Part shown: piece by piece, positions 42,801-48,020 of the stretch
How the letters are laid out: each line of letters begins with the position of its first letter
Numbering within the stretch: position 1 is the first letter of the stretch
Source of the DNA: Phycisphaerae bacterium
GTDB lineage: Bacteria; Planctomycetota; Phycisphaerae; Sedimentisphaerales; Anaerohalosphaeraceae
NCBI GenBank assembly: GCA_018052735.1
Contig: JAGPMT010000022.1
Coordinates: 1-48,020 of the forward strand
Length of the DNA: 48,020 nt
Reading direction: 5' to 3'
Notes under the pieces: model-generated
The model's database searches: none
The model's input: the letters and a program-made list of their open reading frames with translations, nothing else
Told to the model about the DNA's origin: nothing
Translations under genes and position numbers: made by a program

Positions 42801-43386
42801 CAATCACCGCCCGCATATCATCGTAGGTCAGCTCTTCCACCTTCTGCACCTCGTGGCTGGTGCGGAAGCCGTCGAAGAAATGCAGGAACGGCACGCGCGA
42901 CGCCAGCGTCGCCTGCTGGGCAATCAGCGCCATATCCATCACTTCCTGCACATTGTTGGATGCCAGCATCGCATAGCCGGTCTGCCGGCAGGCCATAACA
43001 TCCGAGTGGTCGCCGAAAATGCTCAAGGCCTGACAGGCCAGCGAGCGGGCCGATACATGGAAGACCGTCGGCAGCAGTTCGCCGGCGATTTTGTACATAT
43101 TGGGAATCATCAGCAGCAGCCCCTGCGAGGCCGTAAAGGTCGTAGTCAGCGCACCGCTGAGCAGCGCCCCGTGCACCGCACCGGCGGCTCCGCCTTCGGA
43201 CTGCATTTCCGTCACCGACGGCACCGTCCCCCAGATATTCGGCTGGCCGGCGGCACTTTTGGCATCGGAAATCTCCCCCATCGGGGAACTGGGCGTAATC
43301 GGATAAATCGCTATCACCTCATTGGTGGCGTGAGCCACATGGGCGGCAGCGGCATTTCCATCAATCGTTACCATTTTTCGCTTCAT
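39823..43386 (-). CDS. nifJ: Pyruvate:ferredoxin (flavodoxin) oxidoreductase, single-chain
   Basis: A ~1187-residue enzyme that oxidises pyruvate with CoA to acetyl-CoA and CO2, passing electrons to ferredoxin or flavodoxin, central to anaerobic metabolism. Domains in order: pyrimidine-binding domain (AIYPITPSSPMGE), transketolase-like domain II, the gamma domain, two 4Fe-4S motifs (CIQCGQCSLVCPHAA and CTGCSACVVNCPGRDK), and the TPP domain (CAGCGETANV, GDGWAYDIGYGGLDH, NTGGQMSKSTP). A further Cys late in the chain (SYSHCIAHGF) fits the third cluster. I chose ATG at 43386 because GGAG lies 8 nt upstream; the GTG at 43398 would include that site. The name nifJ reflects the family and does not imply nitrogen fixation. 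Confidence 0.93.
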   Translation of the reverse strand: MKRKMVTIDGNAAAAHVAHATNEVIAIYPITPSSPMGEISDAKSAAGQPNIWGTVPSVTEMQSEGGAAGAVHGALLSGALTTTFTASQGLLLMIPNMYKIAGELLPTVFHVSARSLACQALSIFGDHSDVMACRQTGYAMLASNNVQEVMDMALIAQQATLASRVPFLHFFDGFRTSHEVQKVEELTYDDMRAVIDETLVAAHKARALSPDRPMMCGTAQNPDVYFQGRETVNRFYLAAPQIVQETMDKLAGVVGRQYHLFDYVGAADAEKVIVIMCSGADTVHETVDYLVSKGEKVGLLKVRLFRPFSVEHFIKALPKTVSKIAVLDRTKEPGSIGEPLYLDVRTAIGEAMADKTAPFAAYPICVGGRYGLGSKEFTPAMVKAVFDNLDREEPKNHFTVGINDDVCKTSLAVDETFDIPSKSYTAMFYGLGSDGTVGANKNSIKIIGEETNNYAQGYFVYDSKKAGAMTVSHLRFGPQEIRSPYLVKKADFLACHNPSFLEKYDMLSHIKQGGTFLLTSLHGPDTVWDTLPLEVQQQIIKKKLKFYVINAIQIAEQLGLGSRINVIMQTAFFKISGVIDVDTAVNAIKAAIKKTYGKKGDKVVAMNNAAVDAALSKIYQVEVPAQATSQTHMARMVPDDAPDFVKEVTAEIMAGRGDQLPVSKMPCDGKFPTATTKYEKRNIAVHIPVWEPQLCIQCGQCSLVCPHAAIRIKAYDPKELEKAPPAFKSIDAKGKEFAGMKFTVQVAPEDCTGCSACVVNCPGRDKTDPQRKAINMALQEPLRMQERTNFAFFLSIPDTDPSKFKAASIKGSQLIPAMFEFSGACAGCGETANVKLITQLFGDRAYIANATGCSSIYGGNLPTTPYAKRADGRGPVWSNSLFEDNAEFGLGMRLAINKFKAFALELVAKTAEAGCIEKGLAEEIRTADQTSPAGIEAQRGRVEKLKDACRKSNCPDCRQLLMVADYLVEKSVWIVGGDGWAYDIGYGGLDHVLASGENVNVLVLDTEVYSNTGGQMSKSTPRGAVAQFAAGGKRMPKKNMGLMAMSYGGIYVASVAIGANPNQAVKAFAEAESYNGPSLILSYSHCIAHGFDMATGYETQKKAVASGHWPLYRYDPRLAAQGKNPLQLDSKAPTIDFAEFANGQTRFQSLQKTNPQAAAELMELAKKDAAQKYALIEKLAKLECDCK

Positions 43387-43470
43387 ACATTTCTCCACAA
43401 AAAAAATCTCTTGAAAAGAAAACTAAGAATCAAACCATACGCTTGAAGTTTTATAAAAAATAGATTGTTT

Positions 43471-43499
43471 CTTATACCACGTCCCGGCAAAACTGGCAA
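43471..43499 (-). promoter_or_regulatory. Sigma-70 promoter of nifJ
   Basis: TTGCCA (43494-43499) and TATAAG (43471-43476) on the minus strand are 17 bp apart, each one base from consensus. The predicted start near 43464 leaves a ~78-nt leader to the ATG at 43386. Confidence 0.6.
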
Positions 43500-43619
43500 A
43501 CCCTTTTTTAGCCCCTTTTATGCAAAATGCCGATGCCTCATTCCCGAACAATGGATACTCGCCTCCCCCAGATGCGGCCGGCAGCTGCCTGCCAGACAGA
43601 AAATCCCCTCTGAGAAACC

Positions 43620-43664
43620 TGCCTTTTGCCTGTAAGTCCCTTGCGTACAGGATGTAAAGGCAGC
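43620..43664 (-). other. Two-segment stem-loop in the AKR-nifJ intergenic region
   Basis: CTGCCTTT/AAAGGCAG (43620-43627 and 43657-43664) and CCTGTA/TACAGG (43630-43635 and 43647-43652) give a 14-bp stem broken by a small internal loop (2 and 4 nt), with an 11-nt apical loop. It lies in the 312-bp gap 43387-43698, 35 bp after the aldo/keto reductase stop and upstream of the nifJ promoter. A 91-codon open frame across the gap (43423-43698) has no ribosome site or recognisable sequence and is not called. It could be an mRNA 3'-end structure or part of a small RNA. Confidence 0.4.
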
Positions 43665-43698
43665 GGACACCAACGCCGGCAGAATCCCCCGCCGGCAT

Positions 43699-44628
43699 TC
43701 AAGCCACAGTATCCCGGACGGGCCGTCGAATGGCCATCCTGACCCGGCGGGCGAAATCGTCCACTTCCTCCAGATTTTCAAATCCGACGACCATGGTGTC
43801 CACCGTACCCAAATTAAGGACAAACTCGACCGAATAATTGCGCTTCAGGTCGCTGTCCCGAAACCGCCCTTCTCCGATCAGCTTCATTCCCACAACACCC
43901 TTGCCGGCGGCGTGTATCTGTTCCAGAACCGGTACAACCACATCCGGTTCGCCGTCCATCGAAGTCCCGTACGGATTGATTCGGGCATGCACCGAATCGA
44001 CCCACGGTTCGGCGGCGGCTGTCTTCAACGCATCCAGCGAATGACACGATACGCCGTGCGCCCGTACAACACCCTTTTTCTTCAGCTGGTCCAGAACCGT
44101 CATCTGCGTTTCATATCGGCTCGGCCAGTTTTTATCGGTCATACAATGAAGCAGCACCAAATCAAGATAATCTGTGCCGATTTCCTTCAAAAACCGGTCA
44201 ATCGTTTTGCCGACATCCAGCCGCTCTTCCTGCGGAATCGCCACCCCTGCCCGGCCTAACCATATCTTGCTTACAAGGACAACTTTGTCCCGTTCAACAC
44301 CGTTCAAAGCCGGCAGCACATACGGATGACTGCCGTACAGGTCGGCCATATCGAACCAATTGATCCCCCGCTCAAAGCAGCCGGCAATCAGCTCCGAAAA
44401 CTTCTCTTTTCCCAAGCGGGTTTGGTTGGACTGCTGATTGCCCCCGCGCATGCCTGTTCCCAGACCCACCCGCGACACCTTCAGCCCTGTCTTACCGAGG
44501 GCGACCTTTTCATACGGGTCAAAACCGGCCGGAGCCGGCGCTTCCTGTGCAAAACCACGCCGCCCCAATAAAAATCCGCCCATTCCTAAAATGGAACTGC
44601 CCAGAAATGTCCTGCGCGGTATCTTCAT
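43699..44628 (-). CDS. Tat-exported aldo/keto reductase
   Basis: A 309-residue oxidoreductase with a twin-arginine signal (RRTFLGSSILGMGGFLLG, residues 5-22; RRGFAQEA ends it). The AKR catalytic tetrad is visible: Asp93 and Tyr98 in FDMADLYG, Lys121 in VSKIW, His161 in LVLLHCM. The family reduces aldehydes or ketones, or oxidises alcohols, using NAD(P)H as bound cofactor; a folded, cofactor-loaded export through Tat fits. The substrate is unknown. It has a perfect consensus promoter at 44667-44695 and a GAGGGG ribosome site. A GH39 glycosidase lies upstream on the same strand. Confidence 0.87.
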   Translation of the reverse strand: MKIPRRTFLGSSILGMGGFLLGRRGFAQEAPAPAGFDPYEKVALGKTGLKVSRVGLGTGMRGGNQQSNQTRLGKEKFSELIAGCFERGINWFDMADLYGSHPYVLPALNGVERDKVVLVSKIWLGRAGVAIPQEERLDVGKTIDRFLKEIGTDYLDLVLLHCMTDKNWPSRYETQMTVLDQLKKKGVVRAHGVSCHSLDALKTAAAEPWVDSVHARINPYGTSMDGEPDVVVPVLEQIHAAGKGVVGMKLIGEGRFRDSDLKRNYSVEFVLNLGTVDTMVVGFENLEEVDDFARRVRMAIRRPVRDTVA

Positions 44629-44666
44629 AAAACACCCCTCTATATAAAATGGTTATTTTGCCGGTC

Positions 44667-44695
44667 ATTATAGGCCTATCTGCAGCGCCTGTCAA
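44667..44695 (-). promoter_or_regulatory. Perfect consensus sigma-70 promoter of the aldo/keto reductase gene
   Basis: The minus strand reads TTGACA (44690-44695), 17 bp, TATAAT (44667-44672), an exact consensus promoter with optimal spacing. The start near 44660 gives a ~32-nt leader. It lies in the short gap after the GH39 stop codon at 44719. Confidence 0.85.
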
Positions 44696-44718
44696 ACAGC
44701 CGTTTATTTTTGCCCCGC

Positions 44719-46422
44719 TTACCACGTCAGCTTCAGCAGGGAGACGCCCTGCCGCGGCAGTGTCATCGGAAGGGTCAGCCGGCCGTCTTGTGTCTTCAGC
44801 CAGACCGGCGCAGCCAGCAGTTCCAGCTGGCCGGCACGCTCCAGCTCGGCTGTCTGCTGCGGCGTGGGATTCTGGGGAGAACCCATCTTCTTCCAGACCT
44901 CATAGGAATTACTGAACCGGCGGTCCACACGATAGTGGTGCAGCAGCACCTGTGCAGCCGGAACAGAGACAACCGTTACTTCTACCGTTGCATCGGCAGC
45001 GTCAACATCGTCATCGTGGTAGTTCCAGACCATCACTGAGGCAGACCGCTCATCGGCGGCCGCCAGCGCGCTGATATCCGGCCGGGGACCGCGGATGCTG
45101 CTGTCCCGCACCGTCAGCACATCGTAGGCCAAATCGCCGCTGACCTCGACCCGCTGTCCGGCCATCAGACCGAACATCCGAAAGACATTCAAAACGGGCT
45201 TGTCAACCCCGTTGGTGGCCAAATCGCGGTAGCCGTTGAACCACGGCTGGTCTTCAAACTCAAACGACCACGAAACCGCCCCGAGGAAATTCACCCCGAA
45301 CAGGTCAGCCAGTTCGTATTTGCGGGCAAAGGAAGCGGCCGTATAGCTGGAATACAGCGTCCCGTTGCGGTAGGCATTTTCCGGATAATCCTGCATCGAG
45401 CAGGCCGCACAGCCCTCCGGGTCCGATTCGCCGATGATGACCGGCAGGTGTCTGAACGGTTCAAACGATGCAACAATCTCAAAGCCGCTGGAGATGTCGC
45501 GAAGCTGGCGGCCCATATTCATCCGGACATGCCCATCGACCACGCGGGGCGCCCCTTTGGCGTGAAAGGCGATAAAGTCCAGCGGGGCTCCCCGCCGGCC
45601 TGTTGCAGCATTGGTGCCTTCGAAGCAGTGGGTCAGGAAAGCCCGCAGAAAGCGTGCCGCCCCCTGTCCGGACGGGCCGGTTACATGCGGACCGCCCACA
45701 CGCCCTTCCGGCAGCGCCCGCTTGACCGCATCGGCTGAATAGTCATACAGCCGGCAGTAGTCCTCAACCGTGCCCTGCCAGTAGCCGCTGTCCGGCTCGT
45801 TCCACAGCTCCCAGTACCAGCTGGCAACCTCCTGCCGGCCGTACCGCTGGAGGCAGTGGCTGACCCACTGATAGATCAGCTCAGCCCATTTGCCGTAATC
45901 CTTCGGCGGATATGCCCAGCCGGTAAAAATCTCCCGGTACGGCAGCCCCGGACGCCACTGGTGCTGATACGGTTCCGGCTGTATCGACAGCGCCTTGGGC
46001 ATAAAGCCCATTTCCACCAGCGGCTTCATTCCGCGCTGGAGGTAGGTATCGAAGATCCGGTCGATAAGCGTCCAGTCATAAACCGGATTGCCCTGTGCAT
46101 CTTCGGTGTACATATTGGTCGAACCCCATTTGAGGGCGGCCGTTCCGTCGCCTGTGCACATCAGATTGTGCGCCCGCACATACACCGGCACCGGACTCAG
46201 CGCCGACAACTCCGACAGCAGCTTCCGGCCGTCTTTCATATAGGTGTAGTTCGGCTCGTCGTAGCCGAACCATGCCCACACCGGCCGCATCGGCCCCTTG
46301 GTCCGTCCTAAATCCACACGGATCGCAACCGGCTTTTCCGGCTGGGCCATGCAGCGGGACCCCTCCGGCAGCATCGCGGCGGCTATCCATACAACAGCCG
46401 CGGCGGCATAACGGGTCTTCAT
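44719..46422 (-). CDS. Secreted GH39-like glycoside hydrolase
   Basis: A 567-residue protein with a Sec signal (about residues 1-26) and a (beta/alpha)8-type glycosidase domain. The acid/base Glu209 lies in WYWELWNEPD and the likely nucleophile Glu332 in VIIGESDPEG, matching clan GH-A and specifically the layout of GH39 xylosidases. Residues ~420-567 form a beta-sandwich C-terminal domain as in GH39. Likely substrates are xylo- or other beta-linked oligosaccharides; the exact sugar is not determined. AAAGGAG precedes the ATG. It follows the MBL hydrolase by 50 bp and is probably in its transcript. Confidence 0.8.
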   Translation of the reverse strand: MKTRYAAAAVVWIAAAMLPEGSRCMAQPEKPVAIRVDLGRTKGPMRPVWAWFGYDEPNYTYMKDGRKLLSELSALSPVPVYVRAHNLMCTGDGTAALKWGSTNMYTEDAQGNPVYDWTLIDRIFDTYLQRGMKPLVEMGFMPKALSIQPEPYQHQWRPGLPYREIFTGWAYPPKDYGKWAELIYQWVSHCLQRYGRQEVASWYWELWNEPDSGYWQGTVEDYCRLYDYSADAVKRALPEGRVGGPHVTGPSGQGAARFLRAFLTHCFEGTNAATGRRGAPLDFIAFHAKGAPRVVDGHVRMNMGRQLRDISSGFEIVASFEPFRHLPVIIGESDPEGCAACSMQDYPENAYRNGTLYSSYTAASFARKYELADLFGVNFLGAVSWSFEFEDQPWFNGYRDLATNGVDKPVLNVFRMFGLMAGQRVEVSGDLAYDVLTVRDSSIRGPRPDISALAAADERSASVMVWNYHDDDVDAADATVEVTVVSVPAAQVLLHHYRVDRRFSNSYEVWKKMGSPQNPTPQQTAELERAGQLELLAAPVWLKTQDGRLTLPMTLPRQGVSLLKLTW

Positions 46423-46472
46423 ACCTTGCTCCTTTCCATCGGGTATCTGTATAATTGTCTTCCGCCAGTCCG

Positions 46473-47240
46473 CTACGGCAGCCGGCGAATCCGCACCTCA
46501 ATGTCTTTGTCCTCTGCCAGAAGCGCTTGGAGTGTGCTGAGATCCGTCTGGCCGTAGTGATAGGGATACAGCACCTTCGGGCGGAAGGCCTTGGCCGCAT
46601 CGGCTGCCATCTGGGGCGTCATCGTATAGGGCAGATTCACCGGCAGGAAGGCAATATCGATGGACTGGAGGGCCTTCATCTCCGGCGTGTTTTCGGTATC
46701 GCCGGCGACATACAGACGCGTCTTGCCGAGGGTTATAATATAGCCGTTGCCCTGCCCCTTGGGATGATAGGGCACACCGTCCGGACGGGTGTGCTGGATG
46801 TTGTAGGCCGCCACGGCTTCAATCTTGAATCCGGCAGCTTGAGTCGTCTGCCCGTTGGCAAGAATAGTGCCGCCGGCAATCTTTTCGGCACAGGCCTTCG
46901 TCAGAATCACGGCCGTATCCGGCCGGCGCAGCTGCTGGACGGCTTTGGCATCCAGATGGTCGGCATGCTCGTGGGTAATCAGAATCAAATCGGCCTTGGG
47001 CAGCTTGGAATAGTCCGCCAGACGCGTCCACGGGTCAATGTGAATGACCTTGCCGGCACAGTCGGCCATCAGCGTCCCATGACCGATAAAGGTAATCGTC
47101 AGCGGACCGATGTCGGTTTGGAAGACATCCTTTTCAAAGCCGTTGGGCTCGGCCGGCTTGGGGGGTTCTGCACCGGCGGCTGTTCCAGCGCTGCCGGCAA
47201 GCAGTCCGCCCACCAGAAAAAAAACAACCAATCGCTTCAT
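46473..47240 (-). CDS. Exported metallo-beta-lactamase-fold hydrolase (UlaG-like)
   Basis: A 255-residue protein with a Sec signal peptide (residues 1-23, ending AAGA). The metal-binding THEHADHLD motif (His90, His92, Asp94, His95) and the later GDTENTPEM (Asp ligand) and YPYHYGQTD (His) fit the MBL fold, closest to the UlaG/UPF0173 branch, whose members hydrolyse small phosphodiester or lactone substrates; the substrate here is unknown. It lies 28 bp downstream of cobA. The ribosome site is a modest AGGCAGG. Confidence 0.8.
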   Translation of the reverse strand: MKRLVVFFLVGGLLAGSAGTAAGAEPPKPAEPNGFEKDVFQTDIGPLTITFIGHGTLMADCAGKVIHIDPWTRLADYSKLPKADLILITHEHADHLDAKAVQQLRRPDTAVILTKACAEKIAGGTILANGQTTQAAGFKIEAVAAYNIQHTRPDGVPYHPKGQGNGYIITLGKTRLYVAGDTENTPEMKALQSIDIAFLPVNLPYTMTPQMAADAAKAFRPKVLYPYHYGQTDLSTLQALLAEDKDIEVRIRRLP

Positions 47241-47268
47241 ACATCCTGCCTCGCTTTCTTGTTAACCG

Positions 47269-47820
47269 TTAATATTCAATGCCCTTGCGGGCCTTCACGC
47301 CCGTCTCATACGGATGCTTGACCGGGCGCATTTCCGTCACCAAGTCGGCCAGCTCCATCAGTTCCCCGCTGGCCCCGCGGCCGGTCAGCACGATTTCCAC
47401 CTGCCTGTCGCGGTGGGCCAAAAGCCGGCGGATATCCTCCATCCGGGCAAATCCCGCATTCAGACAAAAGACAATCTCATCCAGAACAATCAGGTCATAG
47501 TATTTTTCGTGGGCGGCCGTCTCCAATTCCTGCATCGCCTTATGAATGGCCGTGCGAATCCGCTCTATCTGCCTCTGGTCGTGCATCGAGCGGAACATAT
47601 CCCACGGCTCATCCAGCCAGCGCATCGTGATGGCCTGACACTGGGAGCGAATCAGACTCCGTTCGCCTAAATCCAGATCGGCCGGCTTTAGAAACTGATA
47701 AAAAAGCACCTTTGCCCCATGTCCGGCGGCACGGACGGCCAGCCCCAAGGCCGCTGTGGTTTTGCCTTTGCCGTCGCCGGTGTATATCTGCACAAGTCCC
47801 TTTTCAAACATAGCCGCCAT
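47269..47820 (-). CDS. cobO: Cob(I)yrinic acid a,c-diamide adenosyltransferase
   Basis: A 183-residue ATP:corrinoid adenosyltransferase of the CobA/BtuR/CobO family, adding the adenosyl ligand to cobalamin precursors in the cytoplasm. The P-loop GDGKGKTT is at residues 15-22; DLIVLDEIVFCLNAGF and LTGRGASGELMELADLVTEM are family-standard. The start is placed at ATG 47820, which gives the usual ~180-residue length. ATG 47811 is also possible; an in-frame GTG at 47874 would add an unconserved tail. No other cobalamin gene is in view. The 146 bp beyond 47874 show no gene. Confidence 0.88.
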   Translation of the reverse strand: MAAMFEKGLVQIYTGDGKGKTTAALGLAVRAAGHGAKVLFYQFLKPADLDLGERSLIRSQCQAITMRWLDEPWDMFRSMHDQRQIERIRTAIHKAMQELETAAHEKYYDLIVLDEIVFCLNAGFARMEDIRRLLAHRDRQVEIVLTGRGASGELMELADLVTEMRPVKHPYETGVKARKGIEY

Positions 47821-48020
47821 TCTACCGGCCGAAGGGACACAATTCAAATGCAATTTAACCTGCCCAGTAAACACCCCCCAGCGCCGGCTGTATTAACCCG
47901 ACAGCTATTGTCCAGATGGTCCCAATTCTGCATGCACTATCTTGCTATCTTCAAAAATCCGTAAAAATCTTAAATCCCTTATATGCAAGCAGTTATCGAA
48001 ATTGTACCCCCTTGCAGACG

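Noticed and set aside
40414-43446. A 1010-codon open frame on the plus strand, opposite nifJ
   Set aside because: It is fully antisense to a clear PFOR gene; its translation has no recognisable domain and looks like a complement of GC-biased codons. Long antisense frames also face the TPR, Wzz and EpsI genes for the same reason.
43423-43698. A 91-codon minus-strand frame between the aldo/keto reductase and nifJ
   Set aside because: Starts directly at the previous stop codon without a Shine-Dalgarno, covers the stem-loop and the nifJ promoter, and has no recognisable sequence.
1-48020. CRISPR array, tRNA, rRNA, insertion sequence or prophage
   Set aside because: No regularly spaced direct repeats, cloverleaf, transposase or phage protein was seen on either strand.

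Overview
The window reads as a chromosomal segment of a planctomycete, most likely an anaerobic member of the Phycisphaerae. The pointers are an exosortase with Wza/Wzc-type exopolysaccharide genes, a long type II secretion/type IV pilus-like operon with several large pseudopilins ending in an SAG-x-DG-x-YGT-x-DD-type tail, a one-polypeptide pyruvate:ferredoxin oxidoreductase, and Tat- and Sec-exported catabolic enzymes. The lineage is inferred from gene content only; there is no rRNA or other marker. I find 33 protein-coding genes, 31 on the minus strand, and no tRNA, rRNA, CRISPR array, insertion sequence or phage gene.

Layout. (1) 1-3.2 kb: a nitrogen module read leftward: a NifA-like sigma-54 activator, a TorF-like outer-membrane barrel and the start of an Amt ammonium transporter. 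The barrel and amt genes each have a GG-N10-GC sigma-54 promoter, and related TTGTA/TACAA inverted repeats sit upstream of both and in the activator's own promoter. (2) 3.3-6.8 kb: a galactokinase-like GHMP kinase with a sodium:sugar symporter, closed by a clear terminator. (3) 6.8-10.2 kb: an rluA-like/hpt pair (the only plus-strand genes), an M48 lipoprotein protease and a nucleotide-sugar epimerase/dehydratase. (4) 10.3-26.9 kb: the secretion/pilus locus in two transcription units, pilB2-pilT and then gspE-gspF-four GspG-like-GspH-GspI-GspJ-giant GspK. (5) 26.9-28.1 kb: cinA. (6) 28.3-38.7 kb: an exopolysaccharide/exosortase operon, wza-exosortase-EpsI-giant TPR protein-Wzz/BY-kinase, ended by a strong terminator. 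(7) 39-43.4 kb: an orphan lipoprotein and nifJ-type PFOR. (8) 43.7-47.8 kb: a Tat-exported aldo/keto reductase behind a perfect consensus sigma-70 promoter, and a cobA-MBL hydrolase-GH39 glycosidase run.

How the parts fit. The pilus/secretion ATPases carry 24-residue repeats resembling the MshEN c-di-GMP-binding motif, and next to them is an exopolysaccharide operon; together they could form a surface-attachment programme. The exosortase has no glycosyltransferase, flippase, polymerase or PEP-CTERM-type substrate in view, so its targets must be encoded elsewhere. The most unusual features are the paralogous pseudopilin array with calcium-loop-like D-x-[DN]-x-D-G segments, the 1147-residue GspK-like protein, the 1575-residue TPR protein, and the compact sigma-54/NifA-like/porin/amt regulon.
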